Assembly (NCBI RefSeq): GCF_014502795.1
Contig: NZ_JACVHF010000003.1
Span: forward strand, 186,001 to 250,000
Reading direction: 5' to 3'
DNA from: Heliobacterium chlorum
GTDB taxonomy: Bacteria; Bacillota; Desulfitobacteriia; Heliobacteriales; Heliobacteriaceae
DNA: 64,000 nucleotides
In this document: piece by piece, positions 16,098 through 24,889 of the stretch
Layout of the letters: the number at the start of each line of letters is the position of its first letter
Position numbering within the stretch: the stretch's first letter is position 1
The notes under the pieces: generated by a model
Told to the model about the DNA's origin: nothing
The model's input: only the letters and a program-made list of their open reading frames with translations
Databases searched by the model: none
Translations under genes and position numbers: made by a program

Positions 16098-17045
16098 ATG
16101 AAACAGGCTGTGTTGATTATGGCACACAAAAACCTTAATCAAGTAATTAGGTTGATTCGCTCGCTATCCAAGTCTGATTTTCATTTCCTTGTTCACTTGG
16201 ATAGTAAAATGGATGTTACTGATTCGGAGTTTTGCAATCTCTTAAATTGTTCTGATAATGTATTCATTGTAAAGAAGCGGATTAGCGGGGTATTAGATAC
16301 TTGGTCTTTAGTTGAAATTTCATTATCACTTATCGAACTTGCCAAGCAGATTGAATTAAATAAAAATATCCATTACAGTTATTACTTGTTGTTAAGCGGA
16401 CAAGACTACCCAATAAAGAGTGTGGAGTATATCACGGAGTTTTTAGGCAAAACTTACCCAAAACCTCTAATTGATTGCACCCCTTATGACAAGCATAACT
16501 GGCTGTATTATAAATTTAATGTTATTGGTATCCGTGAAATCTCAAAATACGTTGATTCCAAACTTAATCGTGGTATTTTGCGGAAAATCATTAAGTTGCC
16601 GCTGATTATTTATGGTTCGCTATTAGGGTGGGTATATAGAAATTTTTTGTACGATTATAAATTGTATGGCGGTTCAGCTTGGTGGATTTTGCCCGACAAA
16701 GTGATTGAGTTTATTCTTCATGAAATAAAGACCAATGGACATAAAATTAATAAACTCAAGATAACTAATACTCCTGAAGAAACTTTTTTTCAAATCATGA
16801 CTATGGCATCACCACTTTCTAATTTAGTGGATTTAAATCCAAAAGATATGGTTGAGCAGAATTGCATGACTTACGCTCATTTCAGTGACGAAGGAAAACC
16901 ATTTATGGGTCATCCTTATATTCTGACAAAAGAAGACTTCTCTAAAATAGTGAAATTGCCGCAACTATTTGCTAGAAAATTCGATACGGTTACCGATAGT
17001 AATATTTTAGATATGATCGATCGCCACATAGTTAATAATACGTAA
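16098..17045 (+). CDS. GT14-family (Core-2/I-branching-like) glycosyltransferase
   Basis: A 315-residue protein with the bacterial GT14 pattern: QAVLIMAHKNLNQVIRLIRSL, FLVHLDSKMD, YSYYLLLSGQDYPIKS, GGSAWWILPDK and TPEETFFQIM, where the final Glu is the likely catalytic base. Such enzymes transfer N-acetylglucosamine or xylose to surface glycans; the acceptor is unknown. ATG after GGAGGT. The gene is strikingly AT-rich: two sampled 60-base lines have 28% and 38% G+C against 57% in a sampled line of the adjacent rlmD. It also stands alone, so recent horizontal gain is likely. Confidence 0.85.
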   Translation: MKQAVLIMAHKNLNQVIRLIRSLSKSDFHFLVHLDSKMDVTDSEFCNLLNCSDNVFIVKKRISGVLDTWSLVEISLSLIELAKQIELNKNIHYSYYLLLSGQDYPIKSVEYITEFLGKTYPKPLIDCTPYDKHNWLYYKFNVIGIREISKYVDSKLNRGILRKIIKLPLIIYGSLLGWVYRNFLYDYKLYGGSAWWILPDKVIEFILHEIKTNGHKINKLKITNTPEETFFQIMTMASPLSNLVDLNPKDMVEQNCMTYAHFSDEGKPFMGHPYILTKEDFSKIVKLPQLFARKFDTVTDSNILDMIDRHIVNNT

Positions 17046-17141
17046 AATGCTGCCGAGAAATTGCCCACGTGAAAAAAAATCGTTGAAAAATCATAGGCAA
17101 AACAGGTATTTCTAGCGTTAAAGTGCCTTAAAATCCTTGAT

Positions 17142-18488
17142 TTACTTGGAAAAAAGGCAGACCGTTTCCACATGGCCCGTCTGCGGGAACATGTCAACAG
17201 GGATAGCCTGTTCAATTTGCCACCCTCGCTCTACAAGGCGTGATGCGTCACGAGCCAATGAAGCGGGATCACAGCTCACATATACGATTCGGCTAGGTTG
17301 AGCGTCAGCAATCACTTCCAAAACCCGCTCATGGCAGCCTTTCCGCGGAGGATCCAGTACAACCACATCGACAGGGTTACCCTCTTTCAAATAGGCCGGC
17401 AAAACATCTTCGACCTTACCGGCAACAAATTCAGCATTCTCGATCCCGTTTAAGGCAGCATTTTGATTTGCATCTTCTACCGCCATTTCTACTTCCTCAA
17501 TCCCGACCACTTTTTTGCACTGTTTGGCCAAGTACAAACTGATCGAACCGACACCGCAATAAGCGTCGATAACAGTCTCCTGCCCCGTTAGAGAACAAGC
17601 TTCAGCCGTCAACCGGTACAATTCCTCCGTTTGGCGCGGATTAACTTGCAAGAAACTCGCTGGACCTATTTGGAGTCTTAAGCCTCCTGCCATCTTCTCT
17701 TCGAGTCGATTTTTCCCGAAATACAAAGGGTATTCCCTGCCCAGGACTTCCCCTTCTTCTTTCGGATTGATATTGACATACACTGAGACAAGCTTTTTCT
17801 CGCTATCCATCAACTGGCTAGCGAGAGACTTCATCTTAGAACGGTACGGGGACCGCCATTCCGACAATACGAAGATGATCATCATTTCCCCCGAGGGATC
17901 TGCACTCTTCAGGACGAGATGGCGCAAGGGCAGTTCTCCTTCTCGGTTAATATCCTGAATCGAGGAACGCACAGCCTTTAAAACCGGTGGAAAAGATTCC
18001 GGCAAAAGCGGGCAATCGTCATGCTCGATCAGTTCTCGGGAATTATAGCGGAAATAACCCATTCCCAGCGATCCATCGTTTCGACGTTGCAAGTGCATTT
18101 GGACCCGGTTCCGGTACCGCCAGGGGTGGTCTGTCCCTACTACAGGACCTACTGGAGCATCTTTAATGCGTCCAAGCCGGTGCAGTCCGTCTTTTACCCC
18201 TTCTTCTTTGACAGACAACTGAAGCGGGTAATCCATCATCTGCAATTGGCATCCACCACAGGCGCCAAAAACCGGGCAGGGTGCCTGTACTCGCCCTTTT
18301 GCTGGTGTAACCACCGTCTTCAATTCCCCTCGGGAATAATTCTTTTTTACCTGTGTGGCTTTGGCCTGCACATCTTCTCCTGGAAGGCACGCAGGAATAA
18401 ACATGACTTTTCCTTCTGGACGAGCCACACCCTCCCCTTGAAGGGTTACCCGTTCAATATGGTAATTACCGATATCTCCAACTTTCAC
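17142..18488 (-). CDS. rlmD: 23S rRNA (uracil-5-)-methyltransferase, RlmD/RlmCD (RumA-like)
   Basis: A 448-residue TrmA-family enzyme. An N-terminal TRAM domain (about 1-60) is followed by the [4Fe-4S] cysteines in CPVFGACGGCQ and DDCPLLPE, and then the Rossmann methyltransferase part with DAYCGVGSISLYLA, DPPRKGC and IVYVSCDPASLARD (catalytic Cys in the last motif). It methylates uracil C5 in 23S rRNA using SAM. Firmicutes have one enzyme (RlmCD) doing two sites, so the exact position is open. GTG at 18488 after GAGAGGACG. Confidence 0.9.
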   Translation of the reverse strand: MKVGDIGNYHIERVTLQGEGVARPEGKVMFIPACLPGEDVQAKATQVKKNYSRGELKTVVTPAKGRVQAPCPVFGACGGCQLQMMDYPLQLSVKEEGVKDGLHRLGRIKDAPVGPVVGTDHPWRYRNRVQMHLQRRNDGSLGMGYFRYNSRELIEHDDCPLLPESFPPVLKAVRSSIQDINREGELPLRHLVLKSADPSGEMMIIFVLSEWRSPYRSKMKSLASQLMDSEKKLVSVYVNINPKEEGEVLGREYPLYFGKNRLEEKMAGGLRLQIGPASFLQVNPRQTEELYRLTAEACSLTGQETVIDAYCGVGSISLYLAKQCKKVVGIEEVEMAVEDANQNAALNGIENAEFVAGKVEDVLPAYLKEGNPVDVVVLDPPRKGCHERVLEVIADAQPSRIVYVSCDPASLARDASRLVERGWQIEQAIPVDMFPQTGHVETVCLFSK

Positions 18489-18561
18489 GTATACTCGTCC
18501 TCTCTAACGCACTTGGTTTGTCCGTTAAACGCAAGCAACTTTCTTAGTATTTTACCACGCC

Positions 18562-18592
18562 CCTCCGGGCTTAATAAGAAAAAGCCCGGAGG
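18562..18592 (+). promoter_or_regulatory. hairpin that buries the SD of the 18600 gene
   Basis: Perfect 11-bp inverted repeat CCTCCGGGCTT (18562-18572) and AAGCCCGGAGG (18582-18592) with a 9-base loop. The right arm contains the only SD (GGAGG, 18588-18592) of the ATG at 18600. No T tail on the plus strand, so it is not a terminator of that strand. Confidence 0.6.
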
Positions 18593-18599
18593 TCAACGC

Positions 18600-19691
18600 A
18601 TGTTCTCCCCCGAACTCTTTTTAGCCTTGCTCTGGTCTGTCACCGGCGGCTTGCTTACCTTGCTTGGATCGACGGGAATCTTCGTCTCTCTCGTCGTCCA
18701 GCGGCGCATGGAAAGGCTGCAGGATATCTTGGAAGAGTTTTTGGAGCTCCCTTACCAGGAAAACCGCAACTTAGCCGGCCCCATGGTCAACCTGGTGCGT
18801 AAATACCAAACCCATTACCTCTTTCCCGATCGTCCGGGCCGGACCATCTTGTTTTACCTGGATTTTACCCTTTTGTTGATCGGCCTGATTTGGGTCTTCG
18901 TTCTTTACATGGCCCTGCAGCAACCGATCAGTGCCGCTTTTTGGGTTCAACTCGCCTTGGTGGTAATCATCGCCGGAAACTTCTTCATTTTTCGTCAGTT
19001 GCTTCAGCAGACTATCAATCCTACAGGAAACCCTCTCTTTAACCCGATCATCCCGCCGCCGCACCGGCTGCGTAGCGTCTCCTATCTCTCTCGATATGTG
19101 AACGTATCGGTTAAATCGATCCTTCAACAGGCCCGTTTTGCCCTGGTAATCACCGCGGAGGGTGAGATTCGGCTCAAGCAGGAGTTATCCTTTGACGACT
19201 TTTTTTACCTTTTTCACTGCCCTGACGTGGGATGTATGGCATGGGGAGAGTTACGGCTCACCTTCCCTCCCGACGCGATTACCAAAAAGCCTGTCCCTTT
19301 GTTGCGCAACATAGAAGTACCCCTGGGCTGTCTCTGTGAAAAAAGCCCGATTTCTAAAAACTTGCGTCAAAAATGCACGGACCTGTTGCCCCCCCTTGTC
19401 CATGCCATCATGTACGTGTTTCCTCAAGGGGAAAAGCATCCTATTCAGTATGATTTTGAACTCGAAAGAGAAGACGACGGTTATCACTCCCGTCCTTATC
19501 CGGAGATGACCGTACAATCATCCATCCTTTTTCAGGTTATCGAGGGGCAGCTCCATATCCTGCAAGGGAATCCACTCTTATCGCCATTTAAACAATACCG
19601 GGATTATTTCTCTTGGGACGGAGGACGCTATTACTGTCCCAACGCTTCGGGTCTGCCACAACAATGTACGGCAGACCCGGAGGTTCGGTAA
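18600..19691 (+). CDS. membrane protein of unknown function
   Basis: A 363-residue protein. A hydrophobic helix spans about residues 5-30, an amphipathic stretch follows (MERLQDILEEFLELPY), then two adjacent membrane helices at about 82-130. The C-terminal 230 residues are soluble and contain several cysteines (HCPDVGCMAW, LGCLCEKS). I do not recognise the family. ATG at 18600 with GGAGG at 18588-18592 is preferred; the open frame upstream runs antisense to rlmD and is not used. Translation may be controlled by the hairpin at 18562-18592. Confidence 0.7.
   Translation: MFSPELFLALLWSVTGGLLTLLGSTGIFVSLVVQRRMERLQDILEEFLELPYQENRNLAGPMVNLVRKYQTHYLFPDRPGRTILFYLDFTLLLIGLIWVFVLYMALQQPISAAFWVQLALVVIIAGNFFIFRQLLQQTINPTGNPLFNPIIPPPHRLRSVSYLSRYVNVSVKSILQQARFALVITAEGEIRLKQELSFDDFFYLFHCPDVGCMAWGELRLTFPPDAITKKPVPLLRNIEVPLGCLCEKSPISKNLRQKCTDLLPPLVHAIMYVFPQGEKHPIQYDFELEREDDGYHSRPYPEMTVQSSILFQVIEGQLHILQGNPLLSPFKQYRDYFSWDGGRYYCPNASGLPQQCTADPEVR
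19648..19679. terminator. stem-loop at the 3' end of the 18600 gene
   Basis: 10-bp perfect stem CGGGTCTGCC (19648-19657) with its complement at 19670-19679, inside the last codons. No T tail on either strand; it may stabilise the 3' end or act with another factor. Confidence 0.4.
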
Positions 19692-19711
19692 CCGATATAA
19701 CTTTAGTTCGC

Positions 19712-21355
19712 TTATTCCTCTTCCTCATCGTCTGTGCTAGGCACTGGAGTGGTTTGCGGCTCTTGAATTGGTTCCGGCATGAGAGGCTTGCTCTTAAAGC
19801 GAAGCAGTTGGCCTTTACCTTGCCCTTCCGAGGGCATCTTTCCTTGGGAATAGACCATTGCACCGTTGACAAAGACATGGCGAATACCGCTTTTTTTGAC
19901 TTGGCTTGTCGGCGATAGAAGCGCCGGATCGATCACGACCAGATCGGCCCAGTTACCTGTTTTAATCGAACCCCGGTCTTCGATGCCCAGAATCGCACAG
20001 GGTCTCGCCGCGAGTTTCATCGCGGTCTCTTCCCACGAAAAGAGGTTTTGACCTTTCACAAAGCGGCCTAAAAAGTCTTTTACGGCATCAGTACTGTACT
20101 CCGATCCGTTGCCTTGACCAGAATCGACGGTGAGGGCGACGAAGGGATCTGATGCCAGCCGCTGGATCCGTTCTTGATTGGAAGAACGGATGGTCACTTG
20201 GACCAAACCGGCTGATGTCAATTCCTTGGCCGCTCCATCCGGGGTAAGTGATCGTTCCTGGGCGATTTCGGCTAACGTCTTTCCGACGAGCGTTTTGGGA
20301 TTTTCTCCGCCCACTTCAAGAATTTCAATCTGTTCAGCCGGATAATGGGCCATAGCTCGCTGTAAGGTTTGTTTGACACCAGCCGATTGCCGAGTGCTGG
20401 GGTATAGGCAAGTGTAGATTTCTTTGGTCGACATGTAAGCGCCCCGCAAATCTTGCTCCATCGCAGTGAGCCTTTCGTCGGAGGCGTTGCCGAAATAGCC
20501 CCAAGGCGACAGCAGTGTACGCACTTTCGTCTCTTTATGCAGGGATATGACCCGTTGGAGCAACACATCTGGATTGGCCGACGCCGGCGGCAAGGTTAAT
20601 GCCAGCACAGCTCCTTTTTCTTGCAGCGCTTTCGCCAGCTTTGTCATTTCTTCGAAGGTGAGCTGTCGTCCCAGTTGGTCATCGAAATCGATGGTTAACC
20701 CGAAAGCTCCTTGTTCCAGCGAAGTGGATAATTCTTGCAGCAGATCATCTACGTTCGGTTTCGGCTGCTCCGCTGTCTTCGGAGGCGGTGGGACTTGTCC
20801 ATACTCAAGGGCTGGCTCTTCCACCATTTTTTCCGACTTCTCTTGCTGATCTTTCAGCAAGTTAAAGAGGCCCTGATGGCCGGCGAGGACGGCGTAGTTG
20901 ATCGGCAGTCCCGATCGAGCTGCCTGTTCCAGGTGTTTCGTCACATCTTCCTGCGCAAGGGCGCCGTAACCGGATAGCGTTGTTGTATAACCCTGTTTGA
21001 CGAGACCGTCAAAGGCGGTCGATCCGTCGGCTGTTCCATCGAGACGGGAGTAGAGGTTCACAAAGCCAGGAAGGATCAGCAATCCCGATGCATCGATGAC
21101 TTTAACGTCTGCTGGAGGTTGAATGATACCGATAAAGGCGACCTTGCCTTTTTTAAGGCCGATGTCGGCCTTGTACCGTCCTTTGCCGGTTCCATCCACA
21201 ATTGTCCCATTCTTCAAGACAAAATCATAATGAAGCGGACGATCGACCAATTCGATTCCTTTTTTCTCCAAATAATGATTTCCGAAATACAACCCGACAA
21301 AAGTGGCGATAAATAAGAAAAGCAAAGCACCGACGATTTCTATGAGGCGTTTCAC
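19712..21355 (-). CDS. membrane-anchored amidohydrolase-like protein (D-aminoacylase type) with degenerate metal site
   Basis: A 547-residue protein: N-terminal membrane helix (about 5-25), then DFVLKNGTIVDGTGKGRYKADIG and IDASGLLILPGFVN, the usual start of D-aminoacylase/dihydroorotase-like amidohydrolases. The metal-binding H-x-H after PGF is replaced by LYSRLD, and the later GHGxxR region reads AGHQGLFNLL. The C-terminal beta-sandwich (GNWADLVVIDP) is kept, and the protein ends in an acidic run. It is therefore probably not a normal metallo-hydrolase. GTG at 21355 overlaps the CPBP stop by 4 bases (GTGA) and has GGGAGGGA upstream. Confidence 0.8.
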   Translation of the reverse strand: MKRLIEIVGALLFLFIATFVGLYFGNHYLEKKGIELVDRPLHYDFVLKNGTIVDGTGKGRYKADIGLKKGKVAFIGIIQPPADVKVIDASGLLILPGFVNLYSRLDGTADGSTAFDGLVKQGYTTTLSGYGALAQEDVTKHLEQAARSGLPINYAVLAGHQGLFNLLKDQQEKSEKMVEEPALEYGQVPPPPKTAEQPKPNVDDLLQELSTSLEQGAFGLTIDFDDQLGRQLTFEEMTKLAKALQEKGAVLALTLPPASANPDVLLQRVISLHKETKVRTLLSPWGYFGNASDERLTAMEQDLRGAYMSTKEIYTCLYPSTRQSAGVKQTLQRAMAHYPAEQIEILEVGGENPKTLVGKTLAEIAQERSLTPDGAAKELTSAGLVQVTIRSSNQERIQRLASDPFVALTVDSGQGNGSEYSTDAVKDFLGRFVKGQNLFSWEETAMKLAARPCAILGIEDRGSIKTGNWADLVVIDPALLSPTSQVKKSGIRHVFVNGAMVYSQGKMPSEGQGKGQLLRFKSKPLMPEPIQEPQTTPVPSTDDEEEE

Positions 21356-21966
21356 CGTATCCCTCCCCATGAGCTAATCCATATAAGAATCAACCCTGTC
21401 AAGTTCCAAAAAGCATGGGCGAACACAGCAGGAACTATACTGCGTGCTCGCAAGGCGCCCCGATTGAGCATGTAACCGGCCGCATAGAGCGGAAGAAATC
21501 GGTACGGATCGAGATGCATAGCCGCAAACAAAAGGGCTGTCAGGTGAGACGCCATTCTGTCTCCCCAACGGTGACCCATGGCAGGCAGAAGAAATCCTCG
21601 AAAAAAGCACTCTTCCGTAACGGGCGCCACAAAGGCCACAGCAAGAAACAGCAAGACCATTTGAGTCAAGTTGACGGCCCCCGCTTGGAAGAGCCGTTGG
21701 ATCGGATGTTCTGGACCAGGAAAGATCCAGAACATCAAGGCACCTAAAAAAGTAACCGTTCCGTAAATTCCCACCCCGAGGACGATACCCTGTTTGACCA
21801 TGTCGGTACTCCAGCGCCAAGAGGTAAGGAGTCCCCGGGTGGAACCTTCTACCGGCCAAAATCGACGAAACAAAGTGCTGCCCCCATAGGCCAATCCCAT
21901 GAACAGCAGACTCGCCGCCATGCTTTTCAGTAAATTCAGTTCTGTGCTTCCCCATGTTATGTCCAT
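21352..21966 (-). CDS. CPBP-family intramembrane glutamic protease
   Basis: A 204-residue membrane protein with about six helices. The CPBP (CAAX/Abi) motifs are present: EECFFRGFLLPAM (EExxxR), FAAMH with the first metal- or catalysis-linked His, and AVFAHAFWN with the second. Members cleave within membranes, for example in peptide maturation or self-immunity. ATG at 21966 has only a weak SD. It is translationally coupled to the amidohydrolase-like gene, which suggests the two act together. Confidence 0.85.
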   Translation of the reverse strand: MDITWGSTELNLLKSMAASLLFMGLAYGGSTLFRRFWPVEGSTRGLLTSWRWSTDMVKQGIVLGVGIYGTVTFLGALMFWIFPGPEHPIQRLFQAGAVNLTQMVLLFLAVAFVAPVTEECFFRGFLLPAMGHRWGDRMASHLTALLFAAMHLDPYRFLPLYAAGYMLNRGALRARSIVPAVFAHAFWNLTGLILIWISSWGGIR

Positions 21967-22074
21967 ACTAAAGTCATTCGGGGTACCGGGGAAAAATCCC
22001 TGCTGGCTTTACTAAATATGAAACGGGTAGACGGGAATACTAGGGAAGCAATTAGACCTAGGAGGTGCTTTCGA

Positions 22075-22764
22075 TTGGCGCCGTGGTTTAACTTCGGCCT
22101 CTTTTTGCTGATCATCTTTGTCATCGCCATGACCATACTCCTGATCATATCTTGGATTAAGCGGGAGAGCCGCCGTCAACCGGTTCCGCTGAAAAAAGTC
22201 CTGCCGGAGTTTTCGGAAGAGTTGGCTCCCCTCAACCTTCGCCCACGTTTTGATAGCGGCCTTTCTTTTCTCCCTCACCAGTACGGTCAAGACATCATGG
22301 GGTTATTGCCCCGTAGTCCCTTTTCATTATATGCCTACTGGGAAGTTTCAGCAGAAACAGAGTTGGCGGCTGCCTCTGCTTTTGATCCGCTAGAGTGGCA
22401 AAACTCGCCTTGGAAACTGCGTCTCTTTGATGTGACCGATAAGGCCGATTTTGCAGAAGCGCCCTATGTGGACATATCGATTCCAGACGGTGCCGACTAC
22501 TGGTACATTCACGGCGTTAACCCCTCCCACCGGTACCGGTTAGCTGTCGGTCGTTTGACGCGGGAAGGTTTTGTCACTTTGCTTTTGTCGGAAGCGGTCT
22601 TAACCCCTGCAGCGGCTCCTTCTCCCATCATCGATCCCGAATGGCCTCCTATCGCGGCACTTCAAGGTAAACCCTATCAAAAACAAAACCCCTTAACCTC
22701 GCCGGCCGGTGCTTGGAGCACCCTTTCCTGGAATAAGGCATCTTCTGGAGGCGCGACCAAATGA
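22075..22764 (+). CDS. membrane-anchored DUF4912 protein
   Basis: A 229-residue protein: an N-terminal membrane helix (about 5-25), a basic linker, and a DUF4912 domain recognised by LPRSPFSLYAYWEVS, WKLRLFDVTD, DISIPDGADYWYIHGVNPSHRYRLAVGRL. This domain commonly precedes GH57 genes. It is thought to be a carbohydrate-associated beta-fold but has no known function. TTG at 22075 lies seven bases after AGGAGGTG. Its stop overlaps the GH57 start by 4 bases. Confidence 0.85.
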   Translation: MAPWFNFGLFLLIIFVIAMTILLIISWIKRESRRQPVPLKKVLPEFSEELAPLNLRPRFDSGLSFLPHQYGQDIMGLLPRSPFSLYAYWEVSAETELAAASAFDPLEWQNSPWKLRLFDVTDKADFAEAPYVDISIPDGADYWYIHGVNPSHRYRLAVGRLTREGFVTLLLSEAVLTPAAAPSPIIDPEWPPIAALQGKPYQKQNPLTSPAGAWSTLSWNKASSGGATK

Positions 22765-24362
22765 GTAAAGGCTTGATCGCCTTTGTTTTGCACGCCCATC
22801 TTCCCTATATCCGACATAAGGATCGAGAGGACTATTTAGAGGAGCGTTGGTTCTTCGAGGCCATCACCGAATGCTATCTCCCTTTGCTGCAGGTCTTTGA
22901 AGGCTGGGACCGGGATCGGTTGCAGGGCTCGGTGACGTTGACCATGAGCCCGACCTTGCTCTCTATGCTCGCCGATCCTCTCATGCAAGAACGCTATGTG
23001 AACCACATGTCCAATTTGACTTTGTTAGCCGAGTTAGAGATCGAACGAACTCAGGAAGATCCTGCTTTCTCCACATTGGCCCACATGTATCGGCACCGTT
23101 TTTCCGAAGCGCTTCATACTTTTAATGAACGATACCATCGGGATCTCATCGGAGCTTTCCGTCGTTTAATGGACCGGGGCATAGTGGAAATCATCCCCTG
23201 CCCAGCCACCCATGGTTACCTTCCTTTTATGCGTTTTTACCGGGAAGCACAGCGAGTGCAAATTGCCACCGCCGTAAATACGTACGAAGGATTTTTTCAC
23301 CGGTCACCGCAAGGGATCTGGCTCTCTGAATGTGCCTATCACCCCGGTCTAGAAAATATCTTGGCAGAATTTCACCTTAAGTATTTTATCACCGACGCTC
23401 ACGGTGTCCAATTCGCCACCCCTCAACCGCGTTACGGAACCTATGCCCCGATTATGACTCCAGCCGGCGTTGCTGCTTTTGGCAGAGATCTAGAGTCTTC
23501 CAAACAAGTCTGGAGCAAAGACGAAGGATATCCCGGTGATAGCGATTACCGGGAATATTATCGCGACATCGGCTTTGATCTCGATTTTGAATATGTGCGC
23601 CCCTTTATCCATCCCGAAGGAATTCGTTTGCATACGGGGTTTAAGTACCACCGGATCACCGATCGGGAAGGGTCTCATAAAGAACCTTACGTACCTGCCT
23701 GGGCTGAGTCCAAAGCCGCCCAGCATGCGGGAAATTTTCTCTTTAACCGTTCCAAACAGATCGAATACTTAAACGAGGTTATGCCAGAGAGAGAACCGCT
23801 GATCCTCTGCCCCTATGATGCCGAATTGTTCGGTCACTGGTGGTATGAGGGGCCCCGATTTTTAGATCAAGTTATTCGCCGTCGTTCGGAAGTCGACGCA
23901 GGGATTGAATTTATCACCCCCTCAGGGTATCTGCAGCGATATCCTCGCATTCAACCGGCCACGCCTTCTGAGTCGAGTTGGGGTGCTGAGGGCTATCATG
24001 AAGTCTGGCTCGAAGGAAGCAACCACTGGCTTTATCGCCACCTGCACCGAGCAGCCGAACAGATGATCGATCTATCCCGGGAACAGTACTACGCTGACGG
24101 CTTATCCCAGCGTGCCCTCAACCAGATGGCCCGGGAACTGTTGCTGGCCCAAAGCAGTGACTGGGCCTTTATTATGAAAACGGATACGGCCGTCAACTAT
24201 GCCGTAAATCGTTCGGTGTACCATTTGAATAATTGTCTCGCTTTGTCGGAGATGCTCACGGGGAAAAAACCACTGGATGAGAGCCTTGTGGACGATCTGG
24301 AAGATCGAAACCCTGTATTTCCCCGTGTTGATTTCCGGAAATACAGTCATCCAGTGCCCTGA
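22761..24362 (+). CDS. GH57 1,4-alpha-glucan branching enzyme (DUF1957 family)
   Basis: A 533-residue GH57 enzyme. The five family regions are visible: VLHAHLPYIRH (about 10), CPATHGYLPFM (about 150), GIWLSECAYHPGLE with the catalytic glutamate (about 190), PYDAELFGHWWYEGPRFLD with the catalytic aspartate (about 352), and SSDWAFIMKT near the end. The DUF1957 C-terminal helical part is present. Homologues introduce alpha-1,6 branches into glycogen-like glucans. It is coupled to the DUF4912 gene; the GT4 synthase-like gene lies 0.5 kb downstream on the other strand. Confidence 0.92.
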   Translation: MSKGLIAFVLHAHLPYIRHKDREDYLEERWFFEAITECYLPLLQVFEGWDRDRLQGSVTLTMSPTLLSMLADPLMQERYVNHMSNLTLLAELEIERTQEDPAFSTLAHMYRHRFSEALHTFNERYHRDLIGAFRRLMDRGIVEIIPCPATHGYLPFMRFYREAQRVQIATAVNTYEGFFHRSPQGIWLSECAYHPGLENILAEFHLKYFITDAHGVQFATPQPRYGTYAPIMTPAGVAAFGRDLESSKQVWSKDEGYPGDSDYREYYRDIGFDLDFEYVRPFIHPEGIRLHTGFKYHRITDREGSHKEPYVPAWAESKAAQHAGNFLFNRSKQIEYLNEVMPEREPLILCPYDAELFGHWWYEGPRFLDQVIRRRSEVDAGIEFITPSGYLQRYPRIQPATPSESSWGAEGYHEVWLEGSNHWLYRHLHRAAEQMIDLSREQYYADGLSQRALNQMARELLLAQSSDWAFIMKTDTAVNYAVNRSVYHLNNCLALSEMLTGKKPLDESLVDDLEDRNPVFPRVDFRKYSHPVP

Positions 24363-24384
24363 AGACAACTTGAAAAGCTTGATG

Positions 24385-24427
24385 AAAAAAGCCCGCCGTT
24401 TACAATATAACCGGAGGGCTTTTTTAT
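24385..24427 (+). terminator. terminator after the GH57 gene
   Basis: AAAAAAGCCC (24385-24394) pairs with GGGCTTTTTT (24416-24425), giving a strong T tail on the plus strand. Confidence 0.8.
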
Positions 24428-24580
24428 CGTTAGTAACAATTATTTTTCGGAACTTGAGTTAAATAGGTTAGAATCTGTTGTAATAAATGGTCACCAAGAA
24501 GGTACAAGGCGGTATAAGCCTGGAGTGAAGTGGAAAGAGTCGATTCATCGGTAGGATCTATTTATTAGGAGGCTTTTTAC

Positions 24581-24889
24581 ATGTCACGATATAAGGGGAA
24601 ACGGCAGTTAAGCGATATTTATAAAAAAATCCCATCGGACAGCCCGGTGGGATTGGTACGTTTGCAGGAACCACAAGAAGCGTCCCTGTTTTTGCGCATT
24701 ATGGAAGGATACAGCCACCTGGCAATGATTGTACCTTTGTACCCCGATACAGGTTGGTACAGCATCTATACGACACCAGACAATCGACAGGAGGTTGAAT
24801 CCATCCTGTCGACACTACCGGTTCGGTTGACAACGATGCAGTTCGTCAATGCCGGACAGCTACCTGTAATAGTTCTGCAAGGCGATTGA
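24581..24889 (+). CDS. DUF4911-like small protein
   Basis: A 102-residue soluble protein. The segment LFLRIMEGYSHLAMIVPL followed by GWYSIYTTPDNRQEVESILSTL fits the DUF4911 layout, a small clostridial family of unknown function; the match is from memory. ATG at 24581 follows AGGAGG. Its last 44 bases overlap the 3' end of the opposing GT4 gene. Confidence 0.6.
   Translation: MSRYKGKRQLSDIYKKIPSDSPVGLVRLQEPQEASLFLRIMEGYSHLAMIVPLYPDTGWYSIYTTPDNRQEVESILSTLPVRLTTMQFVNAGQLPVIVLQGD

Noticed and set aside
18021-18599. Upstream extension of the 18600 gene by 193 codons
   Set aside because: It runs antisense through rlmD, has no SD, and the sequence fits a shadow of the methyltransferase gene.
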